From positions 1 to 35,262 of the forward strand of contig CACXAQ010000017.1 of assembly GCA_902765595.1 (NCBI GenBank): DNA of 35,262 nucleotides, in the 5' to 3' direction. Position 1 is the stretch's first letter; every line of letters begins with the position of its first letter. The position numbers and the translations under genes are program-made. Of the stretch, positions 1 to 6,867 are shown in pieces. Origin of the DNA: Oscillospiraceae bacterium. GTDB lineage: Bacteria > Bacillota > Clostridia > Oscillospirales > Oscillospiraceae. The notes beneath the pieces were generated by a model. That model worked only from the letters and a program-made list of their open reading frames with translations, was not told where the DNA came from and did not search any database.

Positions 1-884
1 ACCATCAGCGGGGAGGACCACTTGTCCGCCCGCTCCATGATCTCATCGGACAGGGGGCAGAGGTTGCAGAAGACGCTGCCCAGCATCATGCACACCAGCA
101 GGGGCGAAAAGCCCAGGGTCGCCTTCCCCAGAGGCAGCTCCAGCTTGGCCAGGGCCACGGTCAGGAACACGAAGCCGATGGTCATGGCCACCCGGTTCCG
201 GTTGGAGTGGAAGAGCTTTTCCAGCTGGGTCAGCACCCAGCCGGCCAGGGCGCCCAGGATCAGGGAGCAGAAGATCTCCAGCAGGGGGTTCAGCACCACG
301 GAATACACGTCCACGGCGCCGTTGCCCAGGGCCTCGGCGATGCCGAAGGACACGGCGAAGAGCACCAGGCCCACCGCGTCGTCCAAGGCGACGATGGGCA
401 GCAGCAGATCGGTCAGGGGGCCCTTGGCCTTGTACTGGCGCACCACCATCAGCGTGGCGGCGGGGGCCGTGGCCGCGGCGATGGCGCCCAGGGTGATGGC
501 CGCGGGCAGGCTCAGCACCGAGGGGGCCAGCAGGTGCACGATCACAAGGGCCAGGTCCACCACTACGGTGGTGATCACCGCCTGCAGGATGCCGATGACG
601 GTGGCCTGCTTGCCGGTCTTCCGCAGTTGAGAGAGCCGGAACTCGTTGCCGATGGTGAAAGCGATGAAGCCCAGGGCCACGTCGGAAATCAGCCCCAGCC
701 CCTTCAGCTCCTCGTAGCTGGCAAAGCCCAGGCCCGGGATGCCCAGCGCCCCGATGAGAGAGGGGCCGATCAGCACGCCCGCCACCAGGTAGGCCGTCAC
801 ATCCGGCAGATGCCAGCGGCTCATCACGCGGGTCATCATCAGGCCCGCGAAGATCGCAACAGAAAGGGATAACAATTCAGTCAT
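1..884 (-). CDS. Cation/proton antiporter, CPA2 family (partial, C-terminus outside window)
   Basis: The reading frame runs from an ATG at 884 off the left edge, giving 294 complete codons. It begins MTELLSLSVAIFAGLMMTR and continues as alternating hydrophobic segments and short polar loops. Family-like stretches include a G-rich first helix (AGVLIGPSLIG), an internal segment IAAATAPAATLMVV and the polar transmembrane motif LPIVALDDAVGLVLFAV. The paired Asp there matches the ion-binding Asp region of CPA2-type Na+(K+)/H+ exchangers. The expected role is exchange of monovalent cations for protons across the cytoplasmic membrane. AAAGGAG lies just upstream of the ATG, which fixes the start. A promoter at 915-943 suggests it is transcribed alone. 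Substrate specificity and any C-terminal TrkA/USP regulatory domain cannot be seen. Confidence 0.82.
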   Translation of the reverse strand, partial: MTELLSLSVAIFAGLMMTRVMSRWHLPDVTAYLVAGVLIGPSLIGALGIPGLGFASYEELKGLGLISDVALGFIAFTIGNEFRLSQLRKTGKQATVIGILQAVITTVVVDLALVIVHLLAPSVLSLPAAITLGAIAAATAPAATLMVVRQYKAKGPLTDLLLPIVALDDAVGLVLFAVSFGIAEALGNGAVDVYSVVLNPLLEIFCSLILGALAGWVLTQLEKLFHSNRNRVAMTIGFVFLTVALAKLELPLGKATLGFSPLLVCMMLGSVFCNLCPLSDEIMERADKWSSPLM

Positions 885-914
885 ATGAAACACGCTCCTT
901 TAAACAACCCCGCC

Positions 915-943
915 ATTCTACGCCTTTGCTCCCGAAAAAGCAA
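915..943 (-). promoter_or_regulatory. Promoter of the antiporter gene
   Basis: On the minus strand TTGCTT (938-943) and TAGAAT (915-920) are separated by 17 bases. The -10 hexamer lies about 30 bases ahead of the ATG at 884. It sits directly after the terminator of the neighbouring gene, as expected for an independent unit. Confidence 0.5.
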
Positions 944-947
944 GAAC

Positions 948-984
948 AATCCCCGTGAAAAACGACAGGTTTTTCACGGGGATT
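948..984 (-). terminator. Intrinsic terminator after the 1007-2098 gene
   Basis: A 16-bp perfect stem (948-963 with 969-984) encloses a five-base loop. On the minus strand it follows the stop codon at 1007 by about 22 bases and is followed by a modest T-containing run (TTGTTCTT). It separates the mscS operon from the antiporter. Confidence 0.65.
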
Positions 985-1006
985 TTGGAAGGCTTATCCA
1001 AAGCGC

Positions 1007-2098
1007 TTACCCCAGCTCCGCCTCCTCGGAATAGGGGTAGTCCTTCTCGATCACGATGACCTCGCCATAGTTCACCAGCATCTCCGTCACCGTCACGTGG
1101 ATCACCCCGCTCTCCGGCGCCCAGTCGGGCCTGGGGAATACGAAGCGGGCGTAGTAAAGGGTGCCGGGGCCGAAGTATACGCTCTCCTCGCCCCATGCGC
1201 GGTACTGCACCGTGTCCGGGTCGATCTCCCGCCCGTCGATGGTAAAGCGCACGCTGATCACGTCCGGGGCCACGGCCTCCGGATCGTTCAGCGCCAGGGC
1301 GATGGGCGTCATGGACTCATAGGTGGTGAAGCGGAAGCAGCCGGGGAAGACGTAGTCGTCGGGCTCCATGTCCTTCGGGAAATAGCGCAGGCCCCAGCCC
1401 TGCTCCGGCGCGGGCCAGAGGCTCCGGGTCTCGGTGACCGGGCCGTCCTTCCCCTGATAGCGCAGCGTGGCCCGCAGCTCCAGCACCTCCGGCCAGGCGT
1501 CTTTTTCCTGGTACGCGTCCATGTGCTCCATGTAGAGATCCCCGGCGTCGGCCAGAGCCAGGTCCACTTCGCCCTTGGCGATGTCCTCCGGCCCCAACTC
1601 ATAGACCGCCGCCTGAAGGTTCAGCTCCGGCTCCCAGAGCTCCAGCTCCACCTCTTCAAAGGCCTCCGGGGCCGTGAAGAGGAGCCTGGCGTAATGGGCG
1701 GAGGAAAAGCTGTAATACAGGATCTGGCAGTCAGGCTCCGGCGCTGGCGTGGGCGTGGGCTCGGGCGTGGATTCCGGGCTCGCCTCCGGCGCGGGCTGGG
1801 CCGTTTCTGCCGCGGGGTCCGGCACGGGCTCCGTCGGCTCCGCGGGAAGGCCCGCCGGCGTGGGGACGGAGGGGGCGACCGGCGCGGCCGGCAGGGCGCG
1901 GTGCGTCCCGGCCAGCAGCAGCACCAGCGCGGCGGACGCCGCCGCGTACAGCAGCTTTCTTTTCCGTCTCCGCCGGGCAGTCTGCTCCCCTTCCGGGGCG
2001 CTGCCGGGCGGCGGGAACTCCTCCGGCGGCGGGGTGATCTCCTCTGCCGGCAGGGGGAATTCCTCCGGCGGGGAAAACTCGTCTCGTTTCCTGTTCAT
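1007..2098 (-). CDS. Proline-rich, single-pass membrane protein of unknown function
   Basis: This 363-residue protein has no recognisable enzymatic domain. Order: an acidic/proline-rich cytoplasmic head (residues 1-38, PPEEF repeated three times); a basic stop-transfer run RRRRKRK; one hydrophobic segment (about 49-66); a Pro/Glu/Thr-rich linker to about residue 125 (PEPTPTPAPEP); then about 235 residues of probable beta-rich extracellular domain with many aromatic and acidic residues. The layout fits an N-in/C-out protein holding a globular domain away from the membrane through a spacer. It begins 8 bases after the mscS stop codon, so it is probably cotranscribed with mscS. That may hint at an envelope-stress role, but this is inference only. 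The terminator at 948-984 follows. Confidence 0.75.
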   Translation of the reverse strand: MNRKRDEFSPPEEFPLPAEEITPPPEEFPPPGSAPEGEQTARRRRKRKLLYAAASAALVLLLAGTHRALPAAPVAPSVPTPAGLPAEPTEPVPDPAAETAQPAPEASPESTPEPTPTPAPEPDCQILYYSFSSAHYARLLFTAPEAFEEVELELWEPELNLQAAVYELGPEDIAKGEVDLALADAGDLYMEHMDAYQEKDAWPEVLELRATLRYQGKDGPVTETRSLWPAPEQGWGLRYFPKDMEPDDYVFPGCFRFTTYESMTPIALALNDPEAVAPDVISVRFTIDGREIDPDTVQYRAWGEESVYFGPGTLYYARFVFPRPDWAPESGVIHVTVTEMLVNYGEVIVIEKDYPYSEEAELG

Positions 2099-2106
2099 GG
2101 CCGCTT

Positions 2107-2955
2107 TTACTGCTGATGCACGTCAAGCTGCGGGAAGGGGCACTCCACGCCCAGCTTCCGGAAGCCCAGCAGCAGGTCGTGGTTCAGAATGCGCGCGCCG
2201 GAATAGATCTTGTCTTCGGGAACCTCCGCGATGAAGCGCAGGGTCACCCCCGAGGCGCCCAGCTCCTGCACGCCCAGGTACTTGGGCGCGGAGAGCATGG
2301 TGTCCCGGTGAGCCTCCAGGATCTGCTCCATCAGGGCGGGCAGCTTCTTCTCCAGGGCCTCCAGATCCGTGGCGTATGGCACGTCGATGTTGCTGACGGC
2401 CATGGAGGCGTTGTTGGAGCGGTTGAGGATGTTTTTCATATCCGCGTTGTTGATGATCTTGATGTTCTTGCCCGGATCCTCGATGGCGGTGGTGCGGATG
2501 CCGATCTCCTTGACCGTGCCCCGGAAACCGTTGACCTCCACGATGTCGCCCACGTTGTACTGGTTTTCAAAGAGCATGAAGGTCCCCGTGACCAGATCCG
2601 CGATCAGGCTCTCGGCGCCGAAGCCGATGACCAGGGCCAGGATCCCGACGGCGGTGACAATGGTGGACAGGTCCACCCCCAGGATGGAGAGACCCCAGCA
2701 CAGCACCACGATGGCCGCGATGTACTTGAGCAGACTCCGGCCCATGGTGAGCAGGGTGAGGGCCCGGTGGGATGCGGGCTTGAACAGATCCAGGATCAGC
2801 ACCAGGAGGGATTCGGCCGCCAGCACGCCGAAGGCCATGGCAAAGGCCAGCGCCAGTCTGCTGCCGGTGCTCCGGGACAGGAAGTACAGCCCCGCAGCCA
2901 GCGCCGCAAACAGCGCCAGGCGGATCAGGCGCGGGATCGCGCGGGATTCTTTCAT
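2107..2955 (-). CDS. mscS: Small-conductance mechanosensitive channel, MscS family
   Basis: The 282-residue protein has N-terminal hydrophobic segments (about residues 10-30 and 38-58), another near 80-100, and the pore helix with the hallmark GFGAESLIADLVTG. This is followed by the MscS beta domain signature (NVGDIVEVNGFRGTVKEIG) and an alpha/beta C-terminal domain. The family opens under membrane tension and releases solutes during hypo-osmotic shock. The start at 2955 is chosen over an in-frame ATG at 2979 because AAAGGGG lies 8 bases ahead of it, while the upstream ATG has no ribosome site. Size and topology resemble the short (three-helix) MscS class. It heads a two-gene operon with the proline-rich membrane protein. 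Confidence 0.9.
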   Translation of the reverse strand: MKESRAIPRLIRLALFAALAAGLYFLSRSTGSRLALAFAMAFGVLAAESLLVLILDLFKPASHRALTLLTMGRSLLKYIAAIVVLCWGLSILGVDLSTIVTAVGILALVIGFGAESLIADLVTGTFMLFENQYNVGDIVEVNGFRGTVKEIGIRTTAIEDPGKNIKIINNADMKNILNRSNNASMAVSNIDVPYATDLEALEKKLPALMEQILEAHRDTMLSAPKYLGVQELGASGVTLRFIAEVPEDKIYSGARILNHDLLLGFRKLGVECPFPQLDVHQQ

Positions 2956-2990
2956 GGAAAACGCCCCTTTCTTTATCATTTTACTTTTTT

Positions 2991-3020
2991 ATTGTATTAC
3001 AGGACCGGCGCCGCCGTCAA
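2991..3020 (-). promoter_or_regulatory. Promoter of mscS
   Basis: On the minus strand TTGACG (3015-3020) and TACAAT (2991-2996) are separated by 18 bases. The -10 ends about 36 bases before the chosen mscS start. The promoter lies downstream of the terminator at 3052-3086, so mscS can be transcribed independently of whatever that terminator ends. Confidence 0.6.
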
Positions 3021-3051
3021 CGAGAAAGCTCCCTCAGCAGGTGCTTTTTGC

Positions 3052-3086
3052 AAAAAAAGCGCGGACTGAAAACGCTTTCAGTCCGC
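3052..3086 (-). terminator. Intrinsic terminator with no gene in front of it
   Basis: An 11-bp perfect stem (3061-3071 with 3076-3086, four-base loop) is followed on the minus strand by GC and seven T residues (3052-3058). On the plus strand no T-run follows, so it acts only on leftward transcripts. No convincing minus-strand protein gene lies upstream of it. Confidence 0.75.
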
Positions 3087-3260
3087 AAAACAGGGTTGTG
3101 GGATAAAGATATGAGCCGATCTTCCTTTGGAAGACCCATTGGATAAGCTGTGACCATACAGTAACGCTTCCGGGCCGATTTGTAAAGAGCGAAGGAGCAC
3201 TAGTTTTGTCGAATCCGTTTTTTCGCATATTTTTATTCTCTGCGGGCACAATAAGACTGA
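3087..3260 (-). ncRNA. Candidate structured RNA (sRNA or mscS leader) ending at the orphan terminator
   Basis: The stretch between the orphan terminator and the divergent DUF378-like gene has no credible coding sequence but shows pairing on the minus strand. A long-range stem joins ATAAAAATATG with CATATCTTTAT (10 of 11 pairs). It encloses a TCTTCC-AAA-GGAAGA hairpin near 3120-3135 and an interrupted hairpin near 3140-3170. A weak promoter could lie around 3260-3290. It could be an independent small RNA, or a riboswitch-like leader reading into mscS. I do not recognise a known Rfam family. Confidence 0.3.
3206..3233 (+). promoter_or_regulatory. Possible promoter of the DUF378-like gene
   Basis: TTGTCG (3206-3211) and TATTTT (3228-3233) are separated by 16 bases, about 100 bases before the start at 3333. 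The match is weak, and it overlaps the candidate antisense structured RNA. Confidence 0.3.
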
Positions 3261-3332
3261 CACCACAAGTGCGAACGCCGAACGGCCGGACAGATCCGAA
3301 CCGCTCTGCGTTTGAAGAGAGGAGATTGTCTT

Positions 3333-3539
3333 ATGATCATGGACCGTATCGCGTTGGTGCTGGCCATCATCGGCGGCCTGAACTGGGGCAGCATCGGGCT
3401 GTTTCGCTTCGACCTGGTGGCCTGGCTGTTCGGCGGCCAGACCGCGACCGTCAGCCGTGTGATCTACACGCTGGTGGGCCTTTCGGCCATCTGGTGCATC
3501 TCGCTGCTGTTCCGCAGCGACGCTGTTACCGACGAATAA
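3333..3539 (+). CDS. DUF378-like small membrane protein
   Basis: The 68-residue protein begins MIMDRIALVLAIIGGLNWG. It has two hydrophobic helices (about residues 4-20 and 34-60) around a short loop with F-D-L-V-A-W-L-F-G-G. The pattern D-R-I-A...I-G-G-L-N-W-G, then F-D-L-V, matches the DUF378 (YuzA-like) family of two-helix proteins of unknown function. The start at 3333 is preceded by GAGAGGAG at 8 bases; an ATG two codons later is a less likely alternative. It is alone on its strand, with a shared convergent terminator after it. No role can be assigned from context. Confidence 0.8.
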   Translation: MIMDRIALVLAIIGGLNWGSIGLFRFDLVAWLFGGQTATVSRVIYTLVGLSAIWCISLLFRSDAVTDE

Positions 3540-3577
3540 AACGAAACGGAAGAGCATTTGCTCTTCCGTTTCGTTTT
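3538..3577. terminator. Bidirectional terminator between convergent genes
   Basis: An 18-bp perfect stem (3538-3555 with 3560-3577, loop ATTT) carries A-runs on the left and T-runs on the right. Either strand therefore ends in a T-run. It overlaps the stop codon of the DUF378-like gene and lies 10 bases beyond the stop of the phosphodiesterase gene. Confidence 0.9.
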
Positions 3578-3586
3578 CTGTCCGCC

Positions 3587-4414
3587 TTATTTGTACCGCA
3601 GCTTGGGCTTGTAAAACTCGAAGATCACCGCGTCCCGGCCCTTCTCGTTGCGGGGCTCGTGAGAGGTCCAGCCCACCCGCATGGCGCCCAGCGCCTCCGC
3701 CAGGTGCACCGGCAGCGGCCGATGGCCGATGCGGTAGGCGATAAACTGGGGCCGGGCCAGGAAGCTCAGCAGGGTGCGGCTGAGCACGAAGCCCACGGGC
3801 TTGCTGAAGCCGTCCTTCACATAATCCTGCACGGGCGCCGCCAGCTGGCCACGGACCAGATCCCGGCCATGGAAGCGGAACCAGGCCACGATCATGGGGT
3901 TGAAGCTCTCGATGCAGGCCTCGCCCCGGTAGCCCTCCAGCAGGGCGTAGGTCTTTTCGCACAGCTCCCGGTTGCTTCTGCCGTTTTTCAGCTCCACGAT
4001 CAGCGGCCCCCGGCCCCGGACCAGCTCCAGCACCTCCGAGAACAGGGGGATGCGCTGATCCGTGCCGCAGAGGCGAAGCTGCTGCAGCTCTTCAAAGGTC
4101 CGCTCGTCTACCCGGCCGTGTACGCCGCAGACCCGGTCCAGGGTGTCGTCGTGGAAGACCACCACCTGTCCGTCCTTGCTGAGCTGCACGTCCAGCTCCA
4201 TGCCGTAGCCCGCCTCGGCGGCCAGGCGGAAGGCCTCCAGGGAGTTTTCCGGCACGGCCTTGTCCCGGCTGTGCAGGCCGCGGTGGGCAAAATTCAGCCC
4301 GTAGAAGGGCGCCTTCTGCCGCCTGGTGGCGGCGCCGGGGGCGATCAGGAACAGGGGCGCCGCTGCGGCGGCGGCTGCGCCGATGCAAAGCATCCTTGCG
4401 GTTTTCTTGTTCAT
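3587..4414 (-). CDS. Glycerophosphodiester phosphodiesterase, membrane anchored
   Basis: The 275-residue protein has an N-terminal signal anchor (residues 7-27, Ala-rich) followed by a GDPD TIM-barrel. Visible family residues are NFAHRGLH (first catalytic His-Arg), PENSLEAF, MELDVQLSKDGQVVVFHDD (metal-binding Glu/Asp and second catalytic His) and a later LIVELKN strand Glu. Such enzymes hydrolyse glycerophosphodiesters to glycerol-3-phosphate and an alcohol. The anchor suggests action at the outer face of the membrane, on deacylated phospholipids or teichoic-acid-like polymers (inference). A near-perfect AGGAGG precedes the ATG, and a promoter lies at 4451-4480. The gene appears monocistronic. 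Confidence 0.9.
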   Translation of the reverse strand: MNKKTARMLCIGAAAAAAAPLFLIAPGAATRRQKAPFYGLNFAHRGLHSRDKAVPENSLEAFRLAAEAGYGMELDVQLSKDGQVVVFHDDTLDRVCGVHGRVDERTFEELQQLRLCGTDQRIPLFSEVLELVRGRGPLIVELKNGRSNRELCEKTYALLEGYRGEACIESFNPMIVAWFRFHGRDLVRGQLAAPVQDYVKDGFSKPVGFVLSRTLLSFLARPQFIAYRIGHRPLPVHLAEALGAMRVGWTSHEPRNEKGRDAVIFEFYKPKLRYK

Positions 4415-4450
4415 ACGCGAAACCTCCTCGGATCTGTTTTTCTCTCTTAT

Positions 4451-4480
4451 AGTTTACCACTTTATGCCATCTCCAGTCAA
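4451..4480 (-). promoter_or_regulatory. Promoter of the phosphodiesterase gene
   Basis: On the minus strand TTGACT (4475-4480) and TAAACT (4451-4456) are separated by 18 bases. A TGG immediately ahead of the -10 gives an extended -10 motif. Confidence 0.6.
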
Positions 4481-4501
4481 TTTCAAAACCAAATCTTTGA
4501 T

Positions 4502-4541
4502 AGAAAAAGGAAAGCCCCGGCTCCGAAAACCGGAGCCGGGG
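4502..4541 (-). terminator. Intrinsic terminator of the MFS transporter gene
   Basis: An 11-bp GC-rich stem (4515-4525 with 4531-4541) is followed on the minus strand by a pyrimidine run including TTTCCTTTTT. It lies about 25 bases after the transporter stop codon at 4565. Confidence 0.85.
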
Positions 4542-4564
4542 GAAATCAATCCGGAGGCAAAGGA

Positions 4565-6016
4565 TCAGTCGTCGGCGCCCAGGGCCTCCAGGCCGGTGAC
4601 GTTGGCGATCTTGCCGGCCTTGATGTTCTTCACCAGGGCCGTGAACACCGTGCAGCTCAGCAGGGTCAGGATGGCGGCGTAGACCGGCAGGGCCTGCCAG
4701 GCCATGGTGGCCTTCAGCACCAGACCCAGCGCCACCGGGGTGACGGTCTGGGCGGACATGCTGGCGGCATAGTAGTAGCCGGTGAACTTGCCGATCTTCT
4801 TGGCGGAGCACAGCTCCACCACCATGGGGAAGGAGCAGTTATGCACCAGGGCCATGCCGAAGCCCTTCAGCACCCACACCGCGTAGAGCAGCACCGGGAA
4901 GGTGAACTCACCGTGGGCGGCCTTCTCCGCCACCACGTCCGTGGGGCGCACGAAGCACATGATGACGAGCCCCACGAAGGTGATCATCAGGCCCATGGCG
5001 ATGGTCCACTTGCGGCCGATCTTCTCCGCCACGCCGCCGGCGATGGCAAAGCCGATCACCGAGGCCAGACCGCCCAGGATGGTCAGGATCATGGTGGCGC
5101 TGGAGACGGACTTCAGATGGTAAATGACGTAGTTGCCGATGTAGGTGCCCAGGGCGTTGTCGCTCATGAACCACAGGAACTCCGCGCCCAGGATGGCCAG
5201 GAGCATGGTCCGGTTGGCCTTGGACATGGGCTTGTCGTCGTCGATGGGGGTCTCCACGGCGGCCAGCTGCTCACCCAGGGCCAGCTCGTCCTTCAGCTGC
5301 TCGGCCAGCTCGTTCTCCCGGATGGTCTTGAAGAGCACCAGGGCGGAGATGACCATCAGCACCGAGGCAATGATGAAGGGCAGCTCAATGGTCCAGATGT
5401 TCCGCTCGGCGGCGGGGGCGTTGATGTAGTTGGAGAGCACCATGAAGATGCCAAGGACCGTGGCGAAAGCGCCGCCGAAGTAGCCCATGATGTTGATGAT
5501 GCCGTTGGCCTTGGCCCGCAGGGGCTTGGGGGTGATGTCCGGCATGAGGGCCACGGCGGGGTTGCGGTACATCATCATGAAGATCAGCACGATGGCCATC
5601 ATGACCACCATGCCCACGATGTTGTTCATGTGGAAAAACAGGGGGATGAAGGGGAAGGCCACGGCGGACACGAAGGTGCCCACCAGGATGTAGGGCATGC
5701 GCTTGCCGATGGGGGTGCGGGTCTTGTCGGAGAGATTGCCGAAAATGGGCAGCAGGATCAGGGCGGCCAGGTTGTCGCAGGCCATGATGATGCCCACGAT
5801 CCACTGGACATTCAGGATCTTCTCCGGATCGCTGGCCTTCAGCTCAGCGGAGGTCATATTGTAGAAATTGCGGGCAAAAATATCCGTCAGAAACGTGGGG
5901 CACCAGGAGTCGTAGACCTGCCAGAGCAGCAGGATGCCGAAAAAGGCGAAGCCGATGAGCGCCGTGCGCTTGTAATTGAGCTTCAATCCGCCATTCGGCG
6001 CGGTGGTTTGATCCAT
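4565..6016 (-). CDS. MFS transporter, SLC45/GPH-like (predicted sugar:cation symporter)
   Basis: The 483-residue polytopic protein has about 12 hydrophobic segments and a central cytoplasmic loop near residues 230-270. Early features are FGILLLWQVYDSWCPTFL and the loop-2 motif GNLSDKTRTPIGKRMPYIL. That motif, GxxSDxTRTxxGKRxPYI, is typical of the GPH/SLC45 branch of the major facilitator superfamily. Members import glycosides or disaccharides with H+ or Na+. The substrate is not visible from the sequence. The ATG at 6016 has GGGAG about 11 bases upstream. It has its own promoter (6067-6095) and terminator. The neighbouring MarR-like gene runs in the same direction, and the two promoters share sequence, so that regulator may act on it (inference). 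Confidence 0.85.
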   Translation of the reverse strand: MDQTTAPNGGLKLNYKRTALIGFAFFGILLLWQVYDSWCPTFLTDIFARNFYNMTSAELKASDPEKILNVQWIVGIIMACDNLAALILLPIFGNLSDKTRTPIGKRMPYILVGTFVSAVAFPFIPLFFHMNNIVGMVVMMAIVLIFMMMYRNPAVALMPDITPKPLRAKANGIINIMGYFGGAFATVLGIFMVLSNYINAPAAERNIWTIELPFIIASVLMVISALVLFKTIRENELAEQLKDELALGEQLAAVETPIDDDKPMSKANRTMLLAILGAEFLWFMSDNALGTYIGNYVIYHLKSVSSATMILTILGGLASVIGFAIAGGVAEKIGRKWTIAMGLMITFVGLVIMCFVRPTDVVAEKAAHGEFTFPVLLYAVWVLKGFGMALVHNCSFPMVVELCSAKKIGKFTGYYYAASMSAQTVTPVALGLVLKATMAWQALPVYAAILTLLSCTVFTALVKNIKAGKIANVTGLEALGADD

Positions 6017-6066
6017 ATTCTTCCATTCTCCCTTTCTGTGGATTTGCTGTGTTGATGGTACCTTTC

Positions 6067-6095
6067 ATTGTATCGCAAGCGGCGGCATTTGTAAA
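6067..6095 (-). promoter_or_regulatory. Promoter of the MFS transporter gene
   Basis: On the minus strand TTTACA (6090-6095) and TACAAT (6067-6072) are separated by 17 bases. The ATTTACAAA at the -35 also occurs at the -35 of the MarR gene promoter. Confidence 0.65.
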
Positions 6096-6096
6096 T

Positions 6097-6135
6097 AAAA
6101 AAACCTTCGCCCCGCCGCGAGGGGCAGGACGAAGG
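6097..6135 (-). terminator. Intrinsic terminator of the MarR-type gene
   Basis: The minus-strand stem combines CCTTC/GAAGG and GCCCC/GGGGC with a small bulge (6104-6135). It is followed by seven T residues (6097-6103) and lies 21 bases beyond the stop codon at 6157. Confidence 0.85.
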
Positions 6136-6156
6136 GAATAGATCGAGTTCGGCTTC

Positions 6157-6597
6157 TCACCGCTCCTTGCATTCGGGCATCAGCTCGTCGGCGATCACCC
6201 GCAGCATCTCGTCGAGCTTGCCCGCGTCCTCGGGGGAGAAGCGCTCCTTCATGCGCCGGACCACCTTCAGCTCATAGGAGGTGAGCAGATCCATATAATG
6301 ATAGTATTTTTCCGACAGGATCAGATGGTACTCCCGCCGGTCCACCTGGGAGTTTTCCCGTTCCAGATAGCCTTTTTTGATCAGATTGTTGACCTTGTAG
6401 GTGGCGTTGGACTGGGAGATATTCAAAAAGTCCGCAAACTGGCTCACCGTGGGCTGGTTGAGCATTTTGATGACCTCCAGGGAGAAGGCCTCCATGGCGG
6501 AGAGGGATCCGTCCCGTTCCCGCACCAGCTCAAAGACCTTGCGGTAAAACTGCAGCTTAAATTTGTCGTAAACGTCAATAAAGCTTTTTTCCAGCAT
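6157..6597 (-). CDS. MarR-family transcriptional regulator
   Basis: The 146-residue protein begins MLEKSFIDVYDKFKLQFYRK. A central winged helix-turn-helix spans about residues 50-115: PTVSQFADFLNISQSNATYK as the helix-turn-helix, then VNNLIKKGYLERENSQVDRR as the wing with the conserved D-R-R. Dimerisation helices lie at both ends. MarR proteins are dimeric repressors or activators, often responding to small ligands. The frame stays open far upstream, but the true start is the ATG at 6597, which has GGAGGG seven bases ahead and a good promoter behind it. The nearby sugar transporter is the most obvious candidate target, as well as its own promoter. Confidence 0.88.
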   Translation of the reverse strand: MLEKSFIDVYDKFKLQFYRKVFELVRERDGSLSAMEAFSLEVIKMLNQPTVSQFADFLNISQSNATYKVNNLIKKGYLERENSQVDRREYHLILSEKYYHYMDLLTSYELKVVRRMKERFSPEDAGKLDEMLRVIADELMPECKER

Positions 6598-6630
6598 GGC
6601 ACGTCCCTCCACTTTATAGTTGTTGTAATT

Positions 6631-6659
6631 ATTGTAGTACTTTTCTTTTCGTTTGTAAA
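6631..6659 (-). promoter_or_regulatory. Promoter of the MarR-type gene with repeated CATTTACA
   Basis: On the minus strand TTTACA (6654-6659) and TACAAT (6631-6636) are separated by 17 bases. CATTTACA occurs twice in direct repeat over the -35 and just upstream, which could be an operator. Confidence 0.65.
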
Positions 6660-6736
6660 TGAATGTAAATGAAAAAAACGCCTGTTTTTTTTCGTGACTA
6701 AAATGTGAATTCTCGTCCTCTTGCCGCTGGAAGCTC

Positions 6737-6765
6737 TTGACAAAGGACGGGACGGGTGCTATATT
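6737..6765 (+). promoter_or_regulatory. Heat-shock operon promoter (sigma-A type)
   Basis: TTGACA (6737-6742) and TATATT (6760-6765) have ideal 17-base spacing. The -10 overlaps the left half of the CIRCE operator, so repressor binding would block RNA polymerase. Confidence 0.9.
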
Positions 6766-6790
6766 AGCACTCGGAACGTGAGAGTGCCAA
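6764..6790 (+). promoter_or_regulatory. CIRCE operator (HrcA binding site)
   Basis: TTAGCACTC-N9-GAGTGCCAA matches the CIRCE consensus with the exact nine-base spacer and a single deviation in the right arm (C instead of T at 6788). HrcA binding here represses class I heat-shock genes. A perfect right half-site recurs at 6805-6813. Confidence 0.95.
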
Positions 6791-6804
6791 CAGTTGGAGA
6801 CCGA

Positions 6805-6813
6805 GAGTGCTAA
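6805..6813 (+). promoter_or_regulatory. Additional perfect CIRCE right half-site
   Basis: GAGTGCTAA is the consensus right arm, located 23 bases downstream of the degenerate arm of the main operator. A CCAACAGTTGG palindrome (6787-6797) lies between the two. Confidence 0.55.
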
Positions 6814-6867
6814 TCCTCCCTCCCGTAAGCTGCGTAAGAGAGACGATGGGCCGCATGTGAGGACGAC

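Noticed and set aside
3034-3249. 71-codon minus-strand frame over the orphan terminator
   Set aside because: It reads through the terminator hairpin, has no good ribosome site and an atypical composition; an RNA is more likely.
3206-6055. 949-codon open frame on the plus strand
   Set aside because: It is antisense to the GDPD and MFS genes, rich in His/Gln/Gly as expected for a shadow frame of GC-rich coding DNA, and has no ribosome site.
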